A stretch of DNA of 64,000 bases, taken from the NCBI GenBank assembly GCA_964019695.1, contig OZ026515.1, forward strand, positions 140,055,549 to 140,119,548, written 5' to 3'. Below are positions 35,403 to 46,344 of the stretch, piece after piece. Below the pieces are notes generated by a model. The model searched no databases. It saw only the letters and a program-made list of their open reading frames with translations, and was not told the origin of the DNA. How positions within the stretch are numbered: the first letter of the stretch is position 1; each line of letters begins with the position of its first letter. Both the position numbers and the translations under genes were made by a program. This DNA is from Loripinus fragilis. Its lineage: Eukaryota > Mollusca > Bivalvia > Lucinida > Lucinidae.

Positions 35403-36420
35403 CTTAAATTGAAGTCTAGAGGTTTGCTAGCATCTGATTTGTCAACATATGATTTCTCTACTCTCTATACTACATTACCTCATAATCTAATCAAAGAAAA
35501 ACTAACATAATTAATTGAACAAACATTTAACAGAGAGGGCTCACTTTATTTGGCTTGAAACGGTAAAAATGCCTTTTTTACTTCTGTACAACCTAAACGA
35601 TATAAATATGTAATGCACTCCATTATCTTTTGGACAATATATTTATAAGATTTGGCTCGAAATTGTAGGTATTCCAATGGGTGCTTATTGTGCTCCTCTT
35701 GTTGCAGATTTGTTTTTGTTTTGTTATGTGAGAGACTTTATGTTGTCTCTGTCAGACAATAATCAAACTGATATTAGATATTGAAGCTTTTAACTCAACC
35801 TCCAGATATTTAGATGACTTACTTAATATTGATAATCCTTATTTTAAACAAATTGCAGGTCAGATATATCCCAACGAAACTCAGTTAAATAAGGCAAGTT
35901 CTTCTGATACTGAATTTTTGGACTTGAACTTGTCCATAACAAATGGCATAGTTTCTTCTAAAATTTATGATAAACGGGATGATTTTAATTTTGAAATAGT
36001 AAATTTTCCCTTTCTTGATGGAGATGTTCCTCGCTCTCTTTCCTATGGTGTATATATTTCTCAGCTTGTTCGTTTTTCTAGAGTGTGTTCTAATGTTGAT
36101 GACTCAAACAACAGAAAATAATTTTACTGCTAATTTATTAAAACAAGGTTATAGATATCATGAAATTCGAAAATCAATTTCTAAATTCTACAACAGACAC
36201 TCAGAGTTGATTGTTAAATACAACATTGGGTTAAAAAACTCTGCTGCAACAAGGCATATCAGAACTTATATTTTATGGTGATTTAGTTTATAAACTCAAA
36301 TAATTGTGGGAAAACCTAATTAAGTGATCAATTCGAAAAGATACTAAAACGTTATATAAGGGTTGGATATAACTTGGATATCATGCGACAGTCTGCATGC
36401 CTAGTTTTAAAACCAATCAC
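35403..36420 (+). pseudogene. Reverse transcriptase relic, copy 4
   Basis: Translation across several frames gives LKSRGLLASDLSTYDFSTLY (motif A), GIPMGAYCAPLVADLFLFCY (motif B, 35,673-35,730), RDFMLSLSDNN, RYLDDLLNIDN (motif C, about 35,806-35,838), LSITNGIVSSKIYDKRDDFN, GDVPRSLSYGVYISQLVRFS and LLKQGYRYHEIRKSISKFYN. Stops (TAA at 35,509) and frameshifts break it, and the finger domain before motif A is absent. It begins inside a 160-bp satellite unit, so either the element inserted into the satellite with 5' truncation or the two are joined by rearrangement. Confidence 0.76.
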
Positions 36421-37045
36421 GGTTTATAGCTAATGGTTTCCTCTTTAATTGCACGACGGTGGGTCAGGCCTCAGACTCTATGACGGCTCTGACGTAAAGC
36501 TTTAATCGGTGGGTTTGTGCCTGATGCTTATCTGTAGCTGGACCCACCGTGGCTCAACTTGAGGTTTTCTTTAGCTCTGACTATCTGTGAGTCATGAGCC
36601 CTTTTCTTTGTTTTATCATGGTGTGTTAATTTGATTAGAGTGTTTCTCCATGATGATACATTGCATTAGTTAGATGGCCTCCCCGCAAGCAGATCATTTC
36701 TTGTACTTCAACAACAGCAAAATCTAGGGCGAAGATTTGGTACCAGTAAAATGCATTTAAGTCCCCCCCTGGCTTAGGCTGCTGTCCGTTCTAAGGCGAT
36801 GGTTCTGTTGTTGTTGACTTTTTGTTTATTGTTACTCCCATTGTGGGAGTCTGTAATTGTTCTATGTTTTGTCGTACGTTACTTTATGTCCATTCTAGTA
36901 TTGCAATCATCTTGATGGGCAAGAGAGAGCTGGTTGCTTTGCTTTATTTGTCTTCCTGGTGTCTCGTGATGGTTGAGTGGCTCTTCCTCGCGGTGTCACG
37001 GGGTTGTCTGCGGTTTGTGATTGTGGTATTGCTATCAATCCGCTG
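36421..37045 (+). mobile_element. Type A 3' module of RT copy 4
   Basis: Close to the family consensus: GCACGACGGTGGGTCAGGCC, GTAGCTGGACCCACCGTGGC, AGCTCTGACTATCTGTGAG, CCAGTAAAATGCATTTAAG, ACTCCCATTGTGGGAGTCTG. It ends at TTGTGGTATTGCTATC, just short of the usual CCTGATCATACTCA terminus. The 86-codon frame at 36,822-37,082 is one of the recurrent module frames. Confidence 0.78.
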
Positions 37046-37224
37046 GTCATATAGTCAAAGGGGATTTAAAAATCATAACTGATTCAAGAATAGGTCTACT
37101 GTATGTAAGGGGCCTAATATAGGCTTTCTGTGCCAATAGACTTCAAATCATGTCGTGAGGAAATTGTAGGAGCCTTACAATAATTTTGTAATCGCTGGTG
37201 TAAATGAGAACATGTTGAGTCGAA
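37046..37224. other. Short spacer
   Basis: No recognised content between the 3' module of copy 4 and the next RT relic. Confidence 0.5.
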
Positions 37225-38690
37225 TGCCTTAAATAGTTGGAAATTAAAATTTTTAAAATTATTGATGGTAGAATTTCATTTTATTGCAACAATTTAGATC
37301 TTCTACCACCTAAACCTAAATTCTCTTTTAGACACTTGAAGAAAGGAATCCAAGAAATCCATCGGAGGTTTGTTTTGGCCCCCGCGATAAGGCTGCTAAC
37401 AATGTTGTGGTCATTTGAAAAAAGATACTATATAAACACCCTAAAGCAAGAACTTAGCACTGCAAAAACATATGAGCATAACAGGCTTGGTGAGACGTCT
37501 ATCGTTGATAGGCATCGATGCGATATGGCAGCTAAGTTTTGGTCGTTTGTTGATGAGGACCATAGCAAGCTTCCTATGCTATACTGCTTACTTAAACTTC
37601 ATAAACGGCCCTATAAATCACGTTTTATTGCTAATTCTAGTGCATGTACAACTACTGAGTTGTCTTTTCTTTTGACTTCTTGCATCACTGCGATTAAAAA
37701 CCATGTCATTAAATATTGCACAACAGTTTATGAAAGAAATGGTAAAAATTTATTTTTGTCTATTAAAAATTCAGGTGAAATTCTTAATAAATTGAAGTCT
37801 AGAGGTTTTTTAGCATCTGGTTTGTCTACATATGATTTCTCTACTCTCTATACTACATTGCCTCATAATCTAATCAAAGAAAAACTAACAGAATTAATTG
37901 AACAAACATTTAACAGAGAGGGCTCACTTTATTTGGCTTGTAATGGTAAAAATGCATTTTTTTTACTTCTGAACAACCTAAACGCTATAAATTGTGGTCA
38001 TGTCAGGAATTGTGTGAGGCACTCCATTATCTTTTGGACAATATATTTATAAGATTTGGCTCAAAATGATATAGACAAATTGAAGGTATTCCAATGGGTA
38101 CTAATTGTGCTCCTCTTGTTGCAGATTTGCTTTTTGTTATTGTTATGTGAGAGACTTTATGTTGTCTCTGTCAGACAATAATCAAAATGATATTATTGAA
38201 GCTTTTAACTCAACCTCCAGATATTTAGATGTCTTACTTAATTTTGATAATCCTTATTTTGAACAAATGGTAGGTCAGATATATCCTATCGAACTTCAGT
38301 TAAACAAGGCAAATTCTTCTGATACTGAAGCTCCGTTTTGGACTTGAACGTGTCAAAAACTTCTAAAATTTATGATAAACGGGATGATTTTAATTTTGAA
38401 ATAGTAAATTTCCCTTTCTTGATGGAGATGTTCCTCGCTCTCCTTCCTATGGTGTATATATTTCTCAGCTTGTTCGTTTTGCTAGAGTGTGTTCTAATGT
38501 TGATGACTTCAACAACAGAAACTTATTTTAACAGCTAATTCATTAAAACAAGGATATAGATATCATAAAATTCGAAAAGCAATTTCTAAATTCTACCACA
38601 GACACTCAGAGTAGATTGTTAAATACAACATTGGGTTAAAAACTCTTCTGCAACAAGGCATATATTAACCTTTATTTTATGGTGGTTTAG
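37225..38690 (+). pseudogene. Reverse transcriptase relic, copy 5 (most 5'-complete copy)
   Basis: A 271-codon frame at 37,237-38,052 keeps the part missing from the other relics. It has FSFRHLKKGIQEIHRRFVLA (the position of the family's conserved region before the fingers), then KLPMLYCLLKLHKRPYKSRF and IANSSACTTTELSFLLTSC, which match the P.LY..LKLHK.P...R.I..S pattern I associate with Penelope-like RTs. Motif A follows as YDFSTLYTTLPHNLI. A frameshift in the T-run at 37,957-37,966 ends the frame. Motif B (GIPMGTNCAPLVADL, about 38,089-38,133) and a mutated motif C (RYLDVLLNFDN, Asp changed to Val at about 38,231) are in other frames. The loss of one catalytic Asp and the frameshifts make it inactive. 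Confidence 0.8.
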
Positions 38691-38873
38691 TTATGTCGTA
38701 CATTACTTTATGTCCATTCTAGTATTGCAATCATCTTGATGGGCGAGAGAGAGAGCTGGTTGCTTTGCTTAATTTGTCTTCCTGGTGTCTCGTGATGGTT
38801 GAGCGGCTCTTCCTCGCGGTGCCACGGGGTTATCTGCGGTTTGTGATTGTGGTATTTCCTGATCATACTCACT
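38691..38873 (+). mobile_element. Distal fragment of a type A 3' module (RT copy 5)
   Basis: After TTATGGTGGTTTAG the sequence jumps directly to GTCGTACATTACTTTATGTC and runs to GTATTTCCTGATCATACTCA with CTTACT. The first ~450 bp of the module are deleted. The terminus abuts the 160-bp satellite array. Confidence 0.78.
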
Positions 38874-40735
38874 TACTATTTATACTGAATATATATGCCC
38901 ATGGTGTTGTTTTGCACGAGAAGTTTAACCAGTATGTCGTTAGTTGTATAGGAGTTATTGCCCTTTGATTGCGTTAAGATCAATGTTTTTTTCCGTCCTC
39001 GGCCATAACTTAGTAACAAAGGAATGGAATTTCATGAAACTTATACTGGATATATATGATCATGGTGTGGTTATAAGCGTGAATATTCACCAGTTTGTTA
39101 TTAGTTAAAGAGGAATTATCCTTTGATTGCCTAAATTTCAATGATTTTTTCTTTCCAGAGCCATAACTTTGTAACCAATAGATGGAATTTCATGAAAATT
39201 ATATTGAATATATATGACTATAGTGTCGTTATTTACGTGAAGATTCACCCGGGTATCATTAGTTATAGAGGCGTCATTGTCCTTTGATTGCCAAAATTGC
39301 AATGCTTTTTCCGTCCTAAGCCATTACTTTGTAAGCAATTGATGGAATTTCATGAATCTTACACTTAATATATATGACCATAGTGTAAATATGCTTGTGA
39401 AGTGTCAATAGGTTGATATAAGTTATAGAGGAGTTATTGCCCTTTGATTGCCTGCATTTATTGCCCTCAGCCAAAAATTATTAATTCATGAAGCACATAC
39501 TGAGTATATATAACCATGGTGTGGCTATAAACCTAGATATTTGTCAGGATACCCTAAGCAACAGATGCGTTCTTGTTTTTGATTGCTTAAATTAAATAAT
39601 GTATTCTGTCCATAACTAAGTAACCAATAAATGGAATTTCATGAAACTTTCCCATTGGTATCCTGGGTCAGGTGTGGTACTGGATTGTATCGTTTCCTGA
39701 TCTTTGCACCCTTACTTACTTACATTAATATATATGACCATAGTGTGGTTATGTAGTGAAGTTTCACTAGTGTGTCATCAGCTATAGAGAAGTTATGGCC
39801 CTTTGATGGCTTAAATCTTAATCTTTTTTTTTCGTTTTCAGCCATAACTAAGTTACCCAATGGATGGAATTTCATGCAATTTATTCTAAATATATATGAT
39901 CATGGTGTGGTTATGCACGTGAATATTCACAATTTGCTATTAGTTATAGAGGAGTTATTGTTCTTCGATTGCCTAAATTTCAATGATTTTTCCGTCCTCA
40001 GCCATATTTTTGTAACCAATGAATGGGATTTCATGAAACTTATACTGAATATATATGACCATGGTGTGGTTATGCAAGTGAAGATTAATCAGGGTCTTAT
40101 CAGTTATAGTGGATTTCTTGTCCTTTGATTGCCAAAATGTCAATGATTTTCCGTCTCCAGCCATAGCTTTCATGAATCTTACACTTAATATATATGACCA
40201 TGGTATGAAGTTTCAATAGGGTGTAGCCCTTTGATTGTCTGCGTTTTCTGTACTCAGACAAAAAACTTATTAAGCATTGGATGTACTTTCATGAAGCCAA
40301 ATTAGTATATATGACTATGGTATTGTTATGCACCTACGGGTTTGTCAGGATACCCTAAGTAATAGAGGAGTTATTGTCCTTTAAATTTGATTGCTTATAT
40401 TAAATATTTTATCCCGCCCTCAGCCATAACTAAGTAAGTAATAGATCAAATTTCATTAAACTTATTCTAAGTTTATACAAACATAGTATGGTAATGCATG
40501 TGAAGTTTTGTCAGGATATCCTTGGCTACGGAGGAGTTATTGCCCTTTGATTGTCTAAATATCGATGATTGTTTCCGCCCTCGGCCATAAATAAGTAAGG
40601 AATAGATGGAATTCTATAATCCTTAAACTTAGTATATATGACCATGGTGAGGTTATGCAGCTGATGTTTCTTCAGGATGTCCTAAGTAACATAGGAGTTA
40701 TTACCCTTTGGTTTTCAAAATGTCAATGTTTTTCT
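38874..40735 (+). repeat. ~160-bp degenerate satellite array (12 units)
   Basis: The anchor TATATATGACCATGGTGTGG or its variants recurs at about 38,888, 39,050, 39,208, 39,371, 39,505, 39,729, 39,891, 40,050, 40,190, 40,305, 40,470 and 40,633. Spacing is mostly 156-163 bp, with a few shorter units of 122-138 bp. Each unit also carries GGAATTTCATGAAACTTATA, GAGTTATTGCCCTTTGATTG and CCGTCCTCAGCCATAACT. Divergence between neighbours is far higher than in the 45-bp array, so homogenisation here has stopped or is slow. Frames such as 39,772-40,128 arise from repeat sequence. Confidence 0.88.
39647..39720 (+). mobile_element. 5'-truncated type B tail inserted in the satellite
   Basis: CCCATTGGTATCCTGGGTCA to CTGATCTTTGCACCCTTAC, then CTTACTTAC, interrupts a satellite unit between CATGAAACTT and ACATTAATATATATGACC. 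It is a short insertion of the retroelement 3' terminus, with ACTT shared between target and tail. Confidence 0.8.
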
Positions 40736-40900
40736 AAAGCAGAAACTGTGTCTCACTTTCAAGGTCAATAGTACAGTAATTATGTTTAACCCTGACAACA
40801 CAATCATTCTGCTGAAGTTGACCAATTGCTTGATTAAAACCATTTCCTTCTGGCACCGGGTATTACATAGCATACGTCCAACAAGTGTCGTGCATATTGG
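40735..40900 (+). repeat. Dispersed repeat (pair with 44,215-44,345)
   Basis: Shares with 44,215-44,345 the blocks TGTGTCTCA, AATTATGTTTAACCCT, GACCAATTGC or GACCATTTCC, and CATACG. The function is unknown. Confidence 0.45.
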
Positions 40901-42787
40901 TGACAGATGATCATACTTTCTAGCAAGGCTGCCAAGGGTTATGTTGAAAACAAACTTGCTTGTTCATACCCTAAGGGATGTTTTCAAGCGTTGTATTAAG
41001 TATAAGCGGAAGAAATCTTCATTATTGAAATAGCTGTAGGTTTTTGGTTACATCCCTTACACAACAACACATATGCAACTTATTTCGCAAAGATGAAATT
41101 ATGGATATTATCAGGAAATTTCACTTTGGTATTGCAATCATTAAAGAATCAGCTTATGCTGCAAATCAAATTTTACAGCATAAAGTATAAAACAACAATC
41201 AAGGTCAATGAGCCTAAAGCCTCGTTTATATACATATTTTTTTGTGCCATGTAAACGGTGTTTTAAGAAAATACATTTGGGTTCTTTGCATCCGGGTGCA
41301 AAGCTCCTTTTCATGAGGTAGTGCAAATTAGTGAAGCAAATTAGCCCACGTGTGCAAATTTGCACCTGGGTGTAAATTGCGGACATGAAATCAAATTTAG
41401 ATGAAATTATTATATTTGTTAATGACGGGTCTAAACAAAAAAGGGAACAATAGTGTTAGTTGAATTCTCTGCCTCATGATCACAATTACGCAGTTACGCA
41501 AGTGAGTAATGAAAATTGAACACATTTGATAAGGCAATAAATATTTCACTACCACAAGTGACTGCTCACAAAGGACAGAAATCGCTATTTCCAAGAGTGA
41601 GTTATTTCCCTAAAGAGAATTCCCTTTATGTAAAGGGAGGCAATTGATGATAATGATGGCTTGTTTCAGAAATCTCCCTTCTATGTGCGTAATCATTACA
41701 ACGTTCTGGCTATGCCATGATAACCATTTCAAATTATTAGGACGGGTGTCAGGACTAAAAAATCGTCGGTCCTGATCTGAATACAACCCGATTGACACTC
41801 TGATAGTGTCCTCCTGATTTTTTTTGTAAATGTTAATTTTGAAGACAAAAGTCAGAAGACGACAACAAAAGCATGAAAATTACACAGCACGCAAAATTAA
41901 ACACTAGAGTTAGTTCGCTTATGTATTGTATTGTTAAATGCCCCTTAACGCGCCAAACACGATTGCAGCAAACGACTTTTGCGACATCTTTACTAATTTT
42001 CAAACAAAAATAAGGTATGAAATACCATGCCTTATTAAATTTTATTACTTATGAAAAAAACCCAGAACACTTTAAAACTGGCGTCTGTTGCTAATTATAG
42101 GTGGCACTTTTTAGGATACATACTACAGTTTTATTCCCATCTGTAGACCATAACTGTTACCGATCCTCCTACTATAGACTACATCCGGGTTTGTATGACG
42201 CAGAGGTTGTCTTTGATCATCCGGTATTGTTAGAATCACATAGTTTTCTAAAGGAGAGTCGCTGTCATATGAAATCCAACATAACTTCATTGTAATCTTA
42301 TTTAGAACAAAATATGTTTACAGACTAATAGGCATCCCCACATATCCCTAAATGTTGATAAAAATGCCCAGGTAAACACATGAAAAATGACCACCATCGA
42401 AACGCCCTTCAGATAGTCCTTTCTTTGCTTAGCGCTGCTGCAACTTGCAGTTTGCATTTTTTTCTCGAACGATGGTATTACTTGAACCAAAGTCCCTGCG
42501 TGAACTGACTAATCGAAACACAACTATAGCATTAATGTAATGTTTGAAGGTCAAATCCAATCAATTATTAACACATTTTATTGACATAAAAACGCGACAC
42601 AAGGGGGTGCATATTTGCTGCTGGTGCATTTTTGCAATATTCCTGCTTTGATTTTAGTTTGATACAATAAGTGTAAATTTACGCCATATTTGGTTGCGGC
42701 TGAACTGCAACAGGTCTTCGTGTAACCTTTCATCTGATTTAAAACTACAGTAAATAATCTGGAAAAACGGATCCTTCAGAAATAGAG
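40901..42787. other. AT-rich spacer, no gene recognised
   Basis: Contains one ~160-bp repeat (41,560-41,720). Open frames at 41,141-41,386, 41,397-41,594, 41,610-41,798, 42,101-42,295 and 42,302-42,490 are 62-81 codons long and show no motif. Confidence 0.5.
41560..41720 (+). repeat. ~160-bp dispersed repeat (pair with 50,984-51,142)
   Basis: Shared blocks include ACTGCTCACAAA, CCAAGAG, GGCAATTGA or CGCAATTGA, CAGAAATCTCCCT or CAGTAGTCTCTCT, ATGTGCG and CGTTCTG. The second copy interrupts a retroelement 3' module, so the sequence is mobile or was carried as an insertion. Confidence 0.5.
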
Positions 42788-42984
42788 AAAACCTGTCTTA
42801 GGTGGCCACTCAAAAATAGACAAACAAAGGTCTTAATGAGAAATGGTAGCTTAATAAAGGTCGAAATTATTGCAGAATGCTCTAAGAGAGCATTCTGCAA
42901 TACCTTTTGAACTGCATTAAGCGATAATCGATCTTGAAAACAAATGTCTGCTCTTCTTTTTGAGTGGCCGCTTAAGACAGGTTT
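42788..42984. mobile_element. 197-bp TIR element with perfect central palindrome
   Basis: The left end AAACCTGTCTTAGGTGGCCA and then CTCAAAAA pairs with the right end TTTTTGAGTGGCCGCTTAAG then ACAGGTTT, about 28 bp with two mismatches. In the centre, 42,869-42,883 and 42,887-42,901 are perfect 15-bp inverted arms (ATTGCAGAATGCTCT) around a 3-bp loop. No open frame. Confidence 0.82.
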
Positions 42985-43195
42985 AATGCATGTTCTTTAC
43001 AATTGTATTGGTCAGAAAAGTAACTACAATACTAACAGGTAATGTTTAACTTTTATCATTAGAGAAATAGTAGCAACAAGTTGTTTTAGTATGAAATCAA
43101 GTGTAAGTTAAAACCAAAAGACTGGCAGCTCAGATGTTTTAACTTGCATGTATTTTTACAGTGCAATGTCACCTTTGTGAAAGCATGGAATCAAA
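42985..43195. other. Short spacer
   Basis: No recognised content between the TIR element and the retroelement 3' module. Confidence 0.5.
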
Positions 43196-43850
43196 CTTTA
43201 AGATAGTGGGATACAGCATGGATATCATACGAAAGTCTGCATGCCTGGCTGTAAAACCCAATCACGGTTAATAGCTATGGTGTCCTCTTTGATTTCACGG
43301 TAGTGGGTCAAGCCTCAGACTCAATGACGGCCCTGGTATAATGCTTTTATACATTGGTTGGTACCCGATGCTTACCTTTGGCTGGGCCACTCGCTCAACT
43401 TGAGGTATACTTTAGCTCTGACTATCTGTGAGTCGTGAGCTAGCTTCTTTGTTTCGCCACAGTGTGTTATTTTAATTAGATTGTGTCTCTGCGATAATGT
43501 TTTGCATAAGCTAGGAAGCCTACATGCGAGCTAAACAAGTTGTGTGTTTTGATAACAACAGAATTTAGGGCGAAGATTTGGCGCCAGTAAAATGTATTTA
43601 AGCACCCCCTAGTGGCTTAGACTGCTGTCCATTCTAAGGCGCTGGTTCTGTTGTTGTTGTTGGTTTATTGTTTAATGTACCTCCCATTGTTTGTTTTGTG
43701 TTTGGTACTTGTTCTAGTTTTGCAATCATCTTGAAGAGGAAGCTGGTTGCTTTACTTTTTTGTCTTCATGATGTATTGTGACTGTTCTGTGGCACTTCCG
43801 CGAGGTGCTATTGTGATTGTGGTATTTCCTGATCATACTCTATCTTTTAC
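43196..43850 (+). mobile_element. Type A 3' module, copy 6
   Basis: Starts in the last RT codons (GGATACAGCATGGATATCAT) and continues with AGTGGGTCAAGCCTCAGACT, AGCTCTGACTATCTGTGAG, CATGCGAGCTAAACAAG, CAACAGAATTTAGGGCGAAG and GTATTTCCTGATCATACTCT. It is more diverged than copies 2-5. No RT motif remains. Confidence 0.78.
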
Positions 43851-44867
43851 AATAGAAGGATAAGTATTACCTTACTGTATTTAATTACTGTCGCTGATGA
43901 TATGTCAAGAATGCTGCCTGCATTTACGTTTGAGACTTTGCCACTGGTCATTATGTACAAAATATGTAACCTGTGCAACCTATGGTGTGTGGGCGTGAGG
44001 GCATATTGTCATATTTTTTTTTGCTGTTGACCGAATCCTTTTTTATTTCTCTTTATTTGAGCGTCTTAAACTATATGGAATATTTTCATGAAACTCCATA
44101 GTTGGGTACATTTCATCGAAGGAATGCGTCTTTATAAGTGGGACGAATCTCGGTGCCTTTTGCTATTTGTATGCCCTTACATAATTTTAGTGTGAAGTAA
44201 ATTTTAAGCAACTTTCAAATTCGTAAGTACAGTCCTGTGTCTCATTTCAAGTTCAAAAACAAATAATTATGTTTAACCCTTACAGTTGTAAAATGACCAT
44301 TTCCTTGACGAATACTAATAAGCATACGTTTAACACGGGTCGAATTTATTACTGTTTCTATTCGTGAAATTGCGTTAACAACGCATGGATGCTGGCCTGA
44401 TATAATATACAAATCCAGGTTTGACGTAAAAATTTGGAAATTGTATAAAAGATCCCACGTGCTGTGAATACGATATCTATGTTCAACTTATCCTGATTTT
44501 AGGTAAGATTGACATTGGGTCCACGAACCATTGCTAAAACCCCAGTTGAAACAAATTAAAGTAGTATTGCAAGCAATACCTGAGCACAGCGCTGACCAAT
44601 TTTTAGATCAAGCCTTTTATGAACTGAAGTGGATAGAGCATACTTCCCGTTGACATCAATATACGTATCTAATCATAAGGAAAAATACTATCTAAGTTTA
44701 AATGGTGGAGATCCGAATGGGTTTTGAAGTGTAAGACCTTTGATGAATAGGGGAGAATGTGGTTTACCACTGGAAATCTTCGGTTTGCACCAATGAATGT
44801 GTCTTATCATAAGACAAATAATATATCCGAGTTTGAGTCAAAGTAAGAGAGAGGGCAAAGATCAGGA
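43851..44867. other. AT-rich spacer, no gene recognised
   Basis: Only the weak repeat at 44,215-44,345 is recognisable (pair of 40,735-40,900). No supported gene. Confidence 0.5.
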
Positions 44868-45090
44868 ATCGATACAATCAAGCACCACACCTGACCCAGG
44901 ATACCGATTGGAAATATGACACCGTCACAATAAGACATCACAAACGAGAGCCAAGAGTTCAGCCCTTTCCAAGCAGGTGACCACAAGGCATCAACAAACA
45001 GACGTGCATGAAAGCATAACAAAACAAGACAGAAATAACATAAATGATCCACAAAAGAAGCACCGCCTTGGAACGGTCAGTAAAAATGTT
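44868..45090 (-). mobile_element. Type B retroelement 3' module (reverse)
   Basis: AAGATCAGGAATCGATACAA, CACCACACCTGACCCAGGAT, CAAGGCATCAACAAACAGAC and GCCTTGGAACGGTCAGTAAA. Upstream parts of the module are absent. The 81-codon frame at 44,807-45,052 lies inside it and I do not call it. Confidence 0.75.
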
Positions 45091-45739
45091 TGTATTTAGT
45101 TAAGTTGTGACCTTGACCTTGAGAGTTGGCGGCAAAATTATGTGCGCGCCAAATCTCCATGATATGGTATATTCTTGTAGGAGGTATGGCCCGGACTGAC
45201 TGTTGGATGGACGATCGGACAGACACGAGCAAACATATAGGCTTTGAAACTGATCTACAGCCGATAGGGGACTTATAAATCATTTGGTCATTTAATTCGT
45301 CGAATGGCCAGAGAACGTATGTTTAGATGAAAATGGCATAAAATGTGGTGAATACGTAATTTTGCTGCTGTTTTAGCACAGATGTAACCGTATTGCAACG
45401 AAAGGCAAATAAAACGTTGTTCTAATATCCCTAATATTGATTTACACTGCAGTAGTTCGACTGAGTATTTTATTTACGCTGTAATATTCTGTAGTGTGAC
45501 AGTGCGATGTACTACAATCACGTCATGAAATGTGGTAAACATATTTAATTGACGTGTTAAGCAAACTATTATCGCATATTCATGGAACAATACTAGATTA
45601 ACGATTCGTACTTGGTGATATTGCAGTGGTTTGATTGATGGTTGTTCATTAAAAGCACTTTGCCCACTATAATACGATTACTGCAGGGGCATATATTTTG
45701 CAAGATCACACCAAAGACAGGTGAAAAGGACCTGGCTTG
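45091..45739. other. AT-rich spacer, no gene recognised
   Basis: No recognised feature. A 68-codon frame at 45,077-45,283 lacks support. Confidence 0.5.
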
Positions 45740-45958
45740 GAGGTTATAAATCCTTTTTCGAATGAGCACGAAATTTCAACTGCTCATAAAACTAAAATAC
45801 CGACAACTGAAGAAATTCTTTGCTTTAAGCCTCTCAGATGTTGTATTTATCATGCTCATAAATGTTAAAATGCCAACAATTGTTGGAATTTTAACATCTA
45901 TGAGCAGGATAAATTTCGTGATCAGCTGAGCAGCATGAAAAAAAAGTTTTATAACCTC
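45740..45958. mobile_element. Palindromic foldback element, copy 1
   Basis: Ends GAGGTTATAAA and TTTATAACCTC are inverse complements, and so are the inner GCACGAAATTT and AAATTTCGTG. The centre holds ATGTTAAAATGCCAACAA paired with TTGTTGGAATTTTAACAT as part of a ~35-bp stem. No coding potential. The near-palindromic structure predicts a strong hairpin in single strands. Confidence 0.78.
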
Positions 45959-46082
45959 GAAACTAGGAAATGACACAACCACATATCATCTTATGATACA
46001 AATGGGAAAAGAAAATATTGATATAGGGCCACAAAATTGAATAATATGTTACCAACCATCTGAATGGCCCACAGATCAGGCA

Positions 46083-46316
46083 CCGAGGTTATTGAACTTT
46101 TTTCCATGCTCAACTCAACTGAGCATGAAATTTCAACTGCTCATAAAAACTCAAATACCGATAAATGAAGAAGTGTCTTGCTTTAAGTCTCGCAGATGTT
46201 GTATTTATCATGCTGATAAATGTTAAAATGCCAACAATTGTTGGTATTTTAACATGTTTGAGCATGATAAATTTCGTGCTCAGCTGAGCGAGAATTAAAA
46301 ATAAATATAACCTCGG
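46083..46316. mobile_element. Palindromic foldback element, copy 2
   Basis: Same architecture and orientation as 45,740-45,958. Outer ends CCGAGGTTAT and ATAACCTCGG, then CTCAACTGAGCATGAAATTT against AAATTTCGTGCTCAGCTGAG, and a central GTTAAAATGCCAACAATTGT stem. The two copies lie 125 bp apart. Both are followed by ATCTGAATGGCC and TAGGGCCACA sequence, so they sit in related host repeat DNA. Confidence 0.78.
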
Positions 46317-46344
46317 GGCCGGGTCATCATGTAGAACTGCGAAC

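Noticed and set aside
39772..40128. 118-codon frame
   Set aside because: Lies wholly in the degenerate 160-bp satellite and is not conserved between units.
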